Shown here piece after piece: positions 1 through 7,602 of a DNA stretch of 39,430 nt. Below the pieces are notes generated by a model. That model did not search any database, had not been told where the DNA came from, and saw only the letters and a list, made by a program, of their open reading frames with translations. The translations under genes were made by a program, and so were the position numbers. This stretch comes from Fulvivirga sp. (GTDB taxonomy: Bacteria; Bacteroidota; Bacteroidia; Cytophagales; Cyclobacteriaceae), in the NCBI GenBank assembly GCA_028280565.1, contig JANQLQ010000137.1, positions 1 to 39,430 of the forward strand. The letters are read 5' to 3'. Position 1 is the first letter of the stretch. Every line of letters starts with the position of its first letter.

Positions 1-387
1 ATTGATAATGAGGTTTGTAGTTTCAAACCTATTGCCAGCGAGTTGCAAAGGATGGGTGATCCACATCCTGTTCTAAATCCATCCAAAACCCATACCTAAG
101 AACGTCATTCTTACTTTCTGACATCGTCATTCCTTACAGCTTGTGTGTTAGGTTAGGCGTGATAAGGAATCTGCGAAGTCGTGAAACGAAAACCCAGTAC
201 ACTCAAAAAAAGGTTCACGTTCAACGACACAGCAGATTCCTGCTCGCGCGCATCGCTCACCCTGCAAGGCAGGCAGGAATGACGATAAAGAAGGTTTTTT
301 CGTTTTTGATGAGGCTACCCAACGGTCTTATTTTTCGCTTAATCACTGTCTATCAAATAATTGAATGTGACAAAGTAGTACTAGTGT
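1..387 (+). repeat. Intergenic repeat family A, copy 1 (window starts inside or at its edge)
   Basis: This stretch is the reverse complement, with scattered differences, of the repeats at about 16.13-16.94 kb. Shared blocks include CCAAAACCCATACCTAAGAA near 83-102, GGAATCTGCGAAGTCGTG near 166, a segment with CAGATTCCTG and later GCAGGAATGACG that can pair as a hairpin (about 231-282), and the end ATAATTGAATGTGACAAAGT near 357. It contains no convincing gene. The open frames here are products of the repeat and recur in the other copies. The left 80 bases match more weakly than the rest. Confidence 0.75.
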
Positions 388-452
388 TACGTTAAACCTC
401 AAATGACGTACCGGGTAGAGGATGAGTAGGTTTGACGTATTGGGAGGTTCTC

Positions 453-517
453 GATCAGTTGGCAGTTGGCTAAAAATAGAGGCTGCCTATTGCTCATTGC
501 CGGCTCCGACTTTAAGA
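453..517 (+). repeat. Short intergenic repeat family B, shortened copy
   Basis: The stretch reads CTCGATCAGTTGGCAGTTGG, then a short AT-rich spacer, then GCTCATTGCCGGCTCCGACT. It matches the copies near 10.03 kb (same strand) and 16.0 kb (opposite strand), but lacks part of the centre and the TATATTTG box at the left end. The family is made of imperfect GGCAGT/ACTGCC inverted repeats, so a transcript could fold. No coding function is seen. Confidence 0.6.
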
Positions 518-596
518 AGGGCATCATTGAAAATTCAAGTGGCGTATGGAGGGGAGACCTCCAGGAACGGCGCGACACATTTGAGGCCTGTGCGTT

Positions 597-835
597 GGGC
601 TAGGCGTGACAAGTCCCATTGGGATTCCTTTGGAAGAATCTGCGAAGTCGTGAAACGAAACCCAGTACGCTCAAAAAAAGGTTCACGTTCAACGACACAG
701 CAGATCCCTGCTCTCACGCATCGCTCACCCGGCAAGGCCAGCAAGAATGACGATAAAGAAGGTTTTTTCGTTTTTGATGAGGGTATATCAACGGTTCCAT
801 TATCATTAAATCCCTGCCTATCAAATAATTGATTG
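597..835 (+). repeat. Intergenic repeat family A, copy 2 (partial)
   Basis: This is a second, shorter copy of the repeat seen at the window start, in the same orientation. It shares the GAATCTGCGAAGTCGTGAAACG block, the CAGTACGCTCAAAAAAAGG block, the hairpin-forming CAGATCCCTG/CAAGAATGACG pair and the TCAAATAATTGATTGT end. It also keeps the CCCATTGGGATTCCTTTGGA segment that is missing from copy 1 but present in the copy at 16.13 kb. Long open frames on both strands here are not credible genes. Confidence 0.75.
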
Positions 836-916
836 TAAAAAAGAGAACTAGGCACAGTCGCACCGGAACCCAAACAAGTCAATAGGTTACCTTTTTCCTA
901 CCTTCCTGATACATTG

Positions 917-1609
917 ATGACATCCAAGACAAAAAAGAGAACTCATCCCGTGAATAACAAACTCATCCTTGCCTCCCTGGCCATTTTTTTATGGTTCGAA
1001 GGACTATCCCAGCAATTCCAATGGGGACCTACTGTAAGTTTTGGCGTAGCCGATCTTACCTCTCCCGTTGGTGACAACGTTGATGTTGCCCTGCTCCCCT
1101 CATTTTCGATAGGTATAGCCACCCAGCACACTTTGACGAAACATTTAGCCTTGCGAACTGGCTTGAGGTATACAGCAAAAGGCACAAAAAAGGACATGAT
1201 CTATTGGGATGGATTCGTAGAAACCCACGTTGGCAGCTACCGGTATAAGACCTCCTACGCTGAAATACCCTTGACTTTAAATCTTGATTTTGGGAAAAAG
1301 CACGGGTTTATTATAAGTGGCGGGGTCTATTGTGGCATTGGCTTATTTGGGAAGGAAAAGATTGAACCAAGAAATGCACCCACGATCAGTCAATCTATTA
1401 AGTTCCAAAGTACCTTCGATCCTAACGAAGACCGGTTACAACTCAGCCCATCAGACATTGGAGGTATTATTACCATCGGACACTCTTGGGAGAAAGTGAT
1501 CATAGACCTTGGATGGAATGGCAGTTTCTCCAGTGTACACGCCCTGGATGATGACGATTGGAAGCATACCTTGCTAAAATTTAACATCACTTATTTCATC
1601 CCCGGATGA
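917..1609 (+). CDS. Outer-membrane beta-barrel protein (PorT/OmpA-like barrel family)
   Basis: The protein has 230 residues. A charged N-terminus (residues 1-14) is followed by a hydrophobic signal segment (LILASLAIFLWFEG) and a likely cleavage site around GLSQQ. The rest alternates polar and hydrophobic residues with many Gly and aromatic residues, as in small 8- to 10-stranded barrels. Examples are TGLRYTAKGTK, EIPLTLNLDFGKKHGFIISGG and the C-terminal KFNITYFIPG. This fits the Bacteroidota outer-membrane beta-barrel domain family (PF13568-like), whose individual roles are mostly unknown. I chose the ATG at 917; a TTG lies directly upstream. The gene stands alone, with repeats upstream and a 350-bp gap downstream. 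The barrel class is fairly clear, the function is not. Confidence 0.7.
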   Translation: MTSKTKKRTHPVNNKLILASLAIFLWFEGLSQQFQWGPTVSFGVADLTSPVGDNVDVALLPSFSIGIATQHTLTKHLALRTGLRYTAKGTKKDMIYWDGFVETHVGSYRYKTSYAEIPLTLNLDFGKKHGFIISGGVYCGIGLFGKEKIEPRNAPTISQSIKFQSTFDPNEDRLQLSPSDIGGIITIGHSWEKVIIDLGWNGSFSSVHALDDDDWKHTLLKFNITYFIPG

Positions 1610-1778
1610 TTCTCATCATCCTGTTCTATAACAACCTGCGAAAGTTAGCTTTCCTATAAAAATTCCCATTATTTTTATGGGATAATGCCAAGTGACTTTT
1701 ATGCTCGTTAAGGTTTGCTGGGATACTTTCATCCCCAATATCTGTGGTATGAATAGGGTCTAATTAACGAAGGAAGTA

Positions 1779-1786
1779 TATCTTTG
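1779..1786 (+). promoter_or_regulatory. Candidate -7 promoter box (TATCTTTG) upstream of the histidine kinase
   Basis: TATCTTTG matches the Bacteroidota -7 consensus TAnnTTTG exactly and points at the kinase gene, with a leader of about 170 bases to its ATG. No TTG is seen at the expected -33 spacing, so this is only a candidate. The rest of 1610-1960 holds no gene. A small TCCCAT/ATGGGA hairpin lies near 1667-1685. Confidence 0.35.
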
Positions 1787-1960
1787 TGCGTTCAACAATT
1801 AACGTATCCTATTAATAGCCAGGGAGTTAAATACAATGAGGGTTAATGAAATGGTTTCCTAGCTAAAGGATTTATGATGGTATCCCCAAGGATACACAAA
1901 GGCCGTGGATTGCCGATGCAATACCGTGGTGGTAACTGAAACGAAAAAACCGTTGATATC

Positions 1961-4261
1961 ATGGCTTTTGGCCAAAAAATATATGAACTAAAGAAAATAT
2001 GGAACAATAGCGCAAGGTCAAACAAAATCTTGAACGCAGGCAGATCCTCATGGATCATAAATATTCTCACTTTTATAGGGTTATGGGTATCTCCTGCCTT
2101 TTACGGGTATGCGCAAGAGTTCGAGATCAATAATTTTGGTCCTAATAGCTATAGGGCTGCCTCTGACAATTACCAGGGAATAGAAAGTAAAAATGGCACT
2201 TGGTATTTTGCCAATGAAAACGGCGTTCTTGAATACGATGGTAGCCGTTGGGAGTTGATCACGATCAAAGACTATTCCTCCGTACATGCACTGCTGGAGA
2301 CTGAAAGTGGCAAAATGTACGTTGGCGGCAACAATGAATTCGGATACATCGAAAAAGACAGCCTGGACAGCTTTGCTTACACTTCACTCCGCCACCTGGT
2401 CAATATGGATGACCCAATTTCCGAAGTTTGGAATATCATCTCATTAGGGAAAGATATTTACTTTGAATGCAGGGAGAAGATCATTCGCTATGATGGCAAA
2501 AAAGCCTTTGAGATCGACATCACCGAGGGCTACATTTTTAAAATCGATCACTTCCTATATGCCTCCATACATAATCGAGGCTTGGTCAAAATTGAAAATG
2601 ATACCTACTCGATGATCGATCCTGCCTTTAATTTCCCAAATGACGGGGCCTTTCGCGCCTATCCTATGATAAACTCGACAGGTACCCTGCCACCCGGGCA
2701 CTTGCTTACTACGGCTTTCCACGGTATTTACCGGTTTGATCATGAAACAGGGATAGTTGAGCCTTGGCCTACGGAAATAGACGAGCTTCTACGCAAGGAG
2801 GGCCTAGCCGATATGATCACGTGGCGTGACAGTCTTTATGCGGTAACCACCCTATCCGCCGGCCTTGTTTTTTTAGACAAATATGGCCGGGTACAAAAAG
2901 CCCTGGGAGAGGATGCAGGGATCGCGGATACCGGCGATCAAATAAAAACCCTTTTTGATGAGCTTGACCCTAAAATAGAGGGGCTGATCAACGAAGAAAA
3001 CGGCCTTCCTACAAACCAGCTTAGGGCACTGTTCCAGGACCAGCGTGGTAATATATGGATCAGCTCGTTGTATGGCATTTCTTACCTGAAATGGCCCGGT
3101 ACCTTTAACGAGGATTACGAAGCAAAAACAGTGTTGCAGGATGTTATGCTCACATCACCGGATGCTTCTGATAAGCGGTCCGTTGAGTTCAGGTTTGCCA
3201 CCCCGGGATATGACCGGTCTGACCTGGAATATTCGTTTTACTTAGAAGGTTTTGAAGAGACTTGGCTGCCTTGGACGGATGCTGTTGAAAAAGAATACAC
3301 CAACCTCGATGGGGGGCTGTACGATTTTCATGTCAAGGCACGTACTTATGATGGTTTTGAAACCGCCGAAGTCACCTATTCCTTTTTTATCCCTACGCCA
3401 TGGTATAAAAATAGCTGGACCTATCTATTCGGCTTTTCTGTTTTGTCCACACTCGTATTCTTAGGGGTGCGATACCGTACTACGCGGCTAAAAAAAATGA
3501 ACCGCAGGCTAGAAAGGATCATTGAAAACAGGACCCGGGAACTGATGATGCAAAAAGAACAGCTAAAAGTGGCCAACGAAGAACTCATGATCATTAATAC
3601 CGAGCTTGACAATTTCGTGTATCGTTCTTCCCATGACCTGGTAGCTCCTTTGAAATCATTAAAAGGACTGGTGAATCTTGCAAGACATGAAAAACCTTCG
3701 GAAATCCAAACCACCTACCTTAAGATGATGGAGTCCAGTATCGGGAAGCTGGAAGACTTTATTAAGAGCATTATGGAGTACTCCATGAATGTGAAAAAGG
3801 AAATTGAAAAGGAGACGATCAATTTAGATAACGTCCTGGAAGATATTTTAAGTGAGCTCAAATTCTTCGATAAAGCTGACCGGGTGAAGGTGGTTAAAAA
3901 ATTCGATAAACAAGTGTGCTTGGCTACCGATCCCGAACGACTCAAAATAGTCTTGAGCAATCTTGTCACCAACTCGATCAAATATCATAACTACGAGCAA
4001 AATCTCCCGCTCATTGAGATCGATGCCTTTGGAGAGCGAGACCATTTCAAAATAACAGTGGCGGATAACGGCATGGGGATAGAGGATCAGTACTTGGATA
4101 AGATCTTTGACATGTTCTTCCGGGCTTCTAGCACTTCCGATGGCTCCGGGCTCGGATTGTACATTGTAAAGGACACCCTGGCCAAGATAAAAGGAGATAT
4201 TGCCGTGCATTCTACTTATGGCGAAGGCACAACCTTCACCATCTCCCTTCCCCAGAACTAG
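1961..4261 (+). CDS. Membrane sensor histidine kinase with beta-propeller and Y_Y_Y domains
   Basis: The protein has 766 residues. A signal peptide or anchor (about 30-51, ending YAQ) precedes a periplasmic propeller-like region. Its recognisable blades include NGTWYFANENGVLEYDG near the start and GNIWISSLYGISYLKWPG near residue 365-382. A Y_Y_Y-type beta-sandwich follows (about 400-480), then one membrane helix (about 486-505) and a coiled coil (about 510-550). The kinase core has the phospho-acceptor His558 in SSHDLVAPLKSL, the N box NLVTNSIKY, the G1 box DNGMGI and the G2 box GSGLGLYIV. There is no receiver or DNA-binding domain and no response regulator next door, so its partner is unknown. 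The propeller appears shorter than in the hybrid sensor at 34.8 kb. The ligand is unknown. Confidence 0.85.
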   Translation: MAFGQKIYELKKIWNNSARSNKILNAGRSSWIINILTFIGLWVSPAFYGYAQEFEINNFGPNSYRAASDNYQGIESKNGTWYFANENGVLEYDGSRWELITIKDYSSVHALLETESGKMYVGGNNEFGYIEKDSLDSFAYTSLRHLVNMDDPISEVWNIISLGKDIYFECREKIIRYDGKKAFEIDITEGYIFKIDHFLYASIHNRGLVKIENDTYSMIDPAFNFPNDGAFRAYPMINSTGTLPPGHLLTTAFHGIYRFDHETGIVEPWPTEIDELLRKEGLADMITWRDSLYAVTTLSAGLVFLDKYGRVQKALGEDAGIADTGDQIKTLFDELDPKIEGLINEENGLPTNQLRALFQDQRGNIWISSLYGISYLKWPGTFNEDYEAKTVLQDVMLTSPDASDKRSVEFRFATPGYDRSDLEYSFYLEGFEETWLPWTDAVEKEYTNLDGGLYDFHVKARTYDGFETAEVTYSFFIPTPWYKNSWTYLFGFSVLSTLVFLGVRYRTTRLKKMNRRLERIIENRTRELMMQKEQLKVANEELMIINTELDNFVYRSSHDLVAPLKSLKGLVNLARHEKPSEIQTTYLKMMESSIGKLEDFIKSIMEYSMNVKKEIEKETINLDNVLEDILSELKFFDKADRVKVVKKFDKQVCLATDPERLKIVLSNLVTNSIKYHNYEQNLPLIEIDAFGERDHFKITVADNGMGIEDQYLDKIFDMFFRASSTSDGSGLGLYIVKDTLAKIKGDIAVHSTYGEGTTFTISLPQN

Positions 4262-4276
4262 TGTCCAGTCCCGTTC

Positions 4277-4337
4277 TCAAAGTAGGCAGTCGGCAGTAAA
4301 CAATCGGCAACCCTATATTTTGCCTACCGGTGGCCTG
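4277..4337 (-). repeat. Short intergenic repeat family B, partial copy
   Basis: The + strand reads GTAGGCAGTCGGCAGTAAAC, then AATCGGCAACC, then TTTTGCCTACCGGTGGCC. Read on the minus strand, it aligns with the centre and right end of the family B copy at 10.03 kb. It sits between the converging 3' ends of the kinase gene and the 97-residue ORF, where it could fold into a hairpin and act as an mRNA 3' structure. No U-tract is present, so I do not call it a terminator. Confidence 0.6.
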
Positions 4338-4345
4338 TCCAAGCT

Positions 4346-4639
4346 CTAAGACCCTGTTTGGGCCTGGTCATCTCGACGCCGCTTTCCGGCTTTTTTCATC
4401 GGGATCCTGTCCGGGAGTTCAGTTTTATCTATGGAGATGGATTTACTGATCTTCGCCATCAGGTTCACTCCTTCTTCGTCCAAACTGCCGGTTTGTTGCT
4501 TTTTCAGTAGATAAGCATTGACTTGTTCCAATAATGTCAGCCTCCTGTTTGAATCATTTTTATCCAATGTTTGGGCATTGGCTTCGGCCTTTAAATGTTC
4601 AAAGTGCCCTTTTAAGGCTAGTTTATGAATAGAATCCAT
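4346..4639 (-). CDS. Hypothetical 97-residue protein, last gene of the Ku operon
   Basis: I do not recognise this family. The protein is small, soluble and highly charged, predicted mostly helical, with no signal peptide or membrane segment. It has heptad-like stretches (RRLTLLEQVNAYLLKKQQ) and a very basic tail (KKAGKRRRDDQ). Its ATG lies one base after the TGA stop of the TPR gene (CAATGACATGG), so the two are probably translationally coupled. That coupling is the best evidence that it is real. The basic tail could bind nucleic acid or be a flexible tail; this is a guess. Confidence 0.6.
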   Translation of the reverse strand: MDSIHKLALKGHFEHLKAEANAQTLDKNDSNRRLTLLEQVNAYLLKKQQTGSLDEEGVNLMAKISKSISIDKTELPDRIPMKKAGKRRRDDQAQTGS

Positions 4640-4640
4640 G

Positions 4641-5267
4641 TCATTGAGCTTTATTCAAGAGTGTTTCTTGCAAACTTTTTATCAGCTTATTCGCACTATC
4701 GTGCTCACTTTCGTGGGTAAGCTGGGTATATTTTTGCAAGGCTATGATCGCTGCTTCATAATCATCGGCCAGTGCTAATGACAATCCTAAATTATAATAA
4801 GCGCTGGCAAAACCTGGTTCAATAGCCGTGCATAGCTCATAATGCACTTTGGCTAGGCTCAAGTTACCTATTTCAGAGTACACATTACCAAGGTTGTAAT
4901 GTGCCTCAAAATGCCTTGGGTCTTCTTTCAAGCATCTTGTAAAAGAGTCGATGGCCGCGGAATACGCCTGCTCCTCGGATTGGATCACCCCGAGATTGCA
5001 AAAAGCATCTGCCACGGACTCTCCTTTTTGGATCGCCCTTTGGTAATACTCCTTGGCCTTCGTTAAATTACCGGCTTCATCCCATTCGGTAGCTTTCTCG
5101 AATGGGTTTTCTTGAATTGAGATGCTGATAACCTTTGCCTCTTTAGCTTGCGAGTTGAACAAGTTCAACTGGCCAAAGTCTTCAAGGTTAACTTTTTTAC
5201 GCCTCCGTGCTTTTTTAAAGCCTAGCTTGACGGAGGTGCTTATCGGGAATTTTACAATTCGGGCCAT
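4641..5267 (-). CDS. TPR-repeat protein co-directional with ku
   Basis: The protein has 208 residues, with a basic N-terminus (KKARRRKK near 19-26) and then about four tetratricopeptide repeats from about residue 53 to 187. Typical signatures are ADAFCNLGVIQSEEQAYSAA, HYNLGNVYSEIGNLSLA and YYNLGLSLALADDYEAA. There is no signal peptide, so it is cytoplasmic. TPR domains are protein-binding scaffolds. The gene starts 19 bases after the ku stop and ends one base before the next ORF, giving an apparent ku-TPR-97aa operon. Its partner is not known; contact with Ku or LigD is an inference from position alone. Confidence 0.8.
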   Translation of the reverse strand: MARIVKFPISTSVKLGFKKARRRKKVNLEDFGQLNLFNSQAKEAKVISISIQENPFEKATEWDEAGNLTKAKEYYQRAIQKGESVADAFCNLGVIQSEEQAYSAAIDSFTRCLKEDPRHFEAHYNLGNVYSEIGNLSLAKVHYELCTAIEPGFASAYYNLGLSLALADDYEAAIIALQKYTQLTHESEHDSANKLIKSLQETLLNKAQ

Positions 5268-5286
5268 AGTATAAAATTAAACAAAT

Positions 5287-6123
5287 TTAACCTGCCTTTT
5301 TCTTAGCTTCGGCCGCCTTTTGCCTTGTCGCCTTTTTCATCGGTTTTTTCTCCGCTTTGGCTTTTTCTATGCTATCCTTAAGCGCGGTCATGATGTCTAC
5401 TACTTCAGGTTCCTCTTCTACAATAGAGATCACTTCTTTCCCTTCTATTTTAGCCATGATCATTTCCCTCAGCGCTTCGTGGTAATGGTCAGTCATATCC
5501 ACCTCTCCGAAAGGCTTGGACATAGAGCTGACCAGGGTACGGGCTAAATTTAACTGGTCTTCGTCCACCTCACCTACCTCGTCGATCTTGGGAACCTCGG
5601 AGATACTCCTAATTTCCTTAGGGTTCCTGAGTTTGTAGAGCATGAGTCCTTTTTCGTGGGGTGTGAGCAAAACGGTATTTTCTTTTTCGCGCAGCACTAC
5701 CCGGCCAACTCCTACCCTACCGGTCTCTTTGAGCGTATGCATCAAAAGTGCGTAGGTTTTAGCGGCGAGATCCCCGTCAGGCCCTATGAAATAAGGGGAA
5801 TCAAAAAGCGTGGGATGTACTTCGCTTTCATTGACAAACCCTTCAATTTCTATGACCTTCGTACTTTTCAGCTTGATCTTTTCAAGATCTTCGGCTTCGA
5901 TGATCACAAATTGGCCCGGTTCATATTGATAGCCCTTCACGATATCTTCGTTTTTCAACGTCTTATTCGTGACCTTATCCTTTTTCTCGTATTTTACCTG
6001 GTTCTTCGTCTCTTTCGAAAGCTGGTTAAACCGGATGGTCTGCCCCGGATCAATCGCATTGTAGATCCTGATAGGAATGGTAACCAACGAGAACCGGATA
6101 TGTCCCTTCCAAATTGCCCGCAT
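5287..6123 (-). CDS. ku: Ku protein, non-homologous end joining
   Basis: The protein has 278 residues, within the usual bacterial Ku range. The start MRAIWKGHIRFSLVTIPI is a hallmark of bacterial Ku, and the central core (GRVVLREKENTVLLTPHEKG, YKLRNPKEIRS, SSMSKPF) is the Ku beta-barrel that forms a ring on DNA ends. The C-terminus is a Lys/Ala-rich tail (about 250-278), common in bacterial Ku and thought to help DNA binding and threading. Bacterial Ku homodimers bind double-strand ends and recruit LigD, which is encoded at 7.6-9.9 kb. It is the first gene of a minus-strand operon. The 288-bp gap to the divergent cyclase should hold its promoter, but no clear box was found. Confidence 0.96.
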   Translation of the reverse strand: MRAIWKGHIRFSLVTIPIRIYNAIDPGQTIRFNQLSKETKNQVKYEKKDKVTNKTLKNEDIVKGYQYEPGQFVIIEAEDLEKIKLKSTKVIEIEGFVNESEVHPTLFDSPYFIGPDGDLAAKTYALLMHTLKETGRVGVGRVVLREKENTVLLTPHEKGLMLYKLRNPKEIRSISEVPKIDEVGEVDEDQLNLARTLVSSMSKPFGEVDMTDHYHEALREMIMAKIEGKEVISIVEEEPEVVDIMTALKDSIEKAKAEKKPMKKATRQKAAEAKKKAG

Positions 6124-6411
6124 CGCTTTTTGTATTTGTCCGTTTAATCAAAAAATAGTGCTGATTGAATAAATTACACTAGGTAAACTAAAGGTACGTT
6201 GTTAAAGATACTCATTTAATCATCAGAAAATCAAGTAAATAGTATGAAATGCCATAGGTTTCCGGCCTCTCGTCATGTATCCCTACACTGTCGGTTTTAT
6301 GTTTTATGTTTAATTTATCATCACTGACCCCTCATAAACTTCAACGATTTTATCCTATACAGGTCATTCATTCATTTCATAAAGTTTTATCTTCGTTATC
6401 GATCGTGAATT

Positions 6412-7590
6412 ATGAATAGATTTATTGAGAATTACACGGAAAGGGCCCGAAGGATCGCATTCAAATTCCCGACCCTGTCCTTCATCCTGACCCAAATCAA
6501 TTTTTGGATCTTTGCTTTTATATTCCTGACCGTCCTCCTGCATTTTTTTAGCCTCGCCGTAAAAGACCTTTACCCGAATGTTCATGTATCACATTTCGGT
6601 TTTTCATTGGCCTTGGCCATTTTAGGCGGTATTATTTACGGGTTGTGTACGGGGCTGATTGATCTAACTACCAACCAAGGGGGGTTTACACGATATTTTG
6701 CCGGCTTACGCGTATTGATCAAAGCGCTCCTGTATTTCGGGGCTTTCGTGATCCTTTTTATGATCATGAGCTTATTTTGGAGCCAATACCTGGTAGAGTA
6801 CATCTGGAACGGTGAAGAATTAGAATTTTCACAGCAGTTTAAAAGACACATGTCTGCCGTACTTTTTATCTATACCCTGATCCTCAATTTTGTGCTGAGT
6901 TACGTCAAGTTCGTAAATAATAAATTCGGCCCGGGTATCCTGATCCCACTGCTCCTGGGCAAATACCAGGAACCTTCGGTTGAAAAACGCATCTTTCTTT
7001 TTATGGACCTGAAATCCTCTACGGCTTATGCCGAAAAGCTGGGACACCTCAAGTACAGTGAAATGATCAAAGACTGTTTCCTATTGGCCAATAAAATACT
7101 AGTGGCCCATAATGCCGAAATATACCAATACGTAGGGGACGAAGTAGTGATCACCTGGCGGGAAGATGCCGGGCTGTATAAAGCGCGCTGTATCAATTAC
7201 TATTTTGACTTTATGGATTCTTTGAATTCAAAAAAAGCATACTACTATGAAAAATACGGGCTTGTTCCCGTTTTCAAAGCAGGGATACACCTGGGGGAAG
7301 TGACCGCCATAGAAGTGGGTGAGATCAAAAAAGAGATCGCTTACCATGGCGACACGATCAATACGGCTTCTAGGATACAAGAGGTATGCAATAAGTATGA
7401 AAGGAATTTAGTAGTATCACAAAGGCTCGTGGCGCGGTTAGGGGACTTCGAACATTTTACCTCCAGCCCGATCGGCTCAGAGCTTTTTAAAGGCAAGTCA
7501 AAGACGGTACAGCTTTTCTGCATAGAGAAAAACAATGCCATTAAAAAGCTGGTCAATGAGCGTTCAAATCACACACCGGTGGATACATGA
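6412..7590 (+). CDS. Membrane-bound class III adenylate/guanylate cyclase
   Basis: The protein has 392 residues. The N-terminal half carries about four hydrophobic membrane segments (about 25-50, 62-85, 97-125 and 145-165). The C-terminal cyclase domain begins near residue 194. The two metal-binding Asp are Asp199 (FLFMDLKSST) and Asp243 (YVGDEVVITW). NTASR keeps the Asn and Arg that act at the transition state. The position usually held by the substrate-selecting Lys, four residues before Asp243, is Gln239, and the second selector position also looks non-standard, so the choice of ATP or GTP cannot be read. The stop lies 12 bases from the convergent ligD stop. It probably makes a cyclic nucleotide in response to a membrane signal. 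Confidence 0.88.
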   Translation: MNRFIENYTERARRIAFKFPTLSFILTQINFWIFAFIFLTVLLHFFSLAVKDLYPNVHVSHFGFSLALAILGGIIYGLCTGLIDLTTNQGGFTRYFAGLRVLIKALLYFGAFVILFMIMSLFWSQYLVEYIWNGEELEFSQQFKRHMSAVLFIYTLILNFVLSYVKFVNNKFGPGILIPLLLGKYQEPSVEKRIFLFMDLKSSTAYAEKLGHLKYSEMIKDCFLLANKILVAHNAEIYQYVGDEVVITWREDAGLYKARCINYYFDFMDSLNSKKAYYYEKYGLVPVFKAGIHLGEVTAIEVGEIKKEIAYHGDTINTASRIQEVCNKYERNLVVSQRLVARLGDFEHFTSSPIGSELFKGKSKTVQLFCIEKNNAIKKLVNERSNHTPVDT

Positions 7591-7602
7591 CAGGTGTAAT
7601 CC

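Noticed and set aside
143-157. GTTAGGC-like and GCCTAAC-like cores (also near 16346) suggesting integron attC sites
   Set aside because: No paired cores with attC spacing, no integrase and no cassette genes; they are part of family A.
141-832. Open frames of 84 and 136 residues, and a 115-residue frame on the other strand (535-882)
   Set aside because: They lie in repeat families A and B. Similar peptides appear in the inverted copies at 16 kb, and none has a protein-like pattern.
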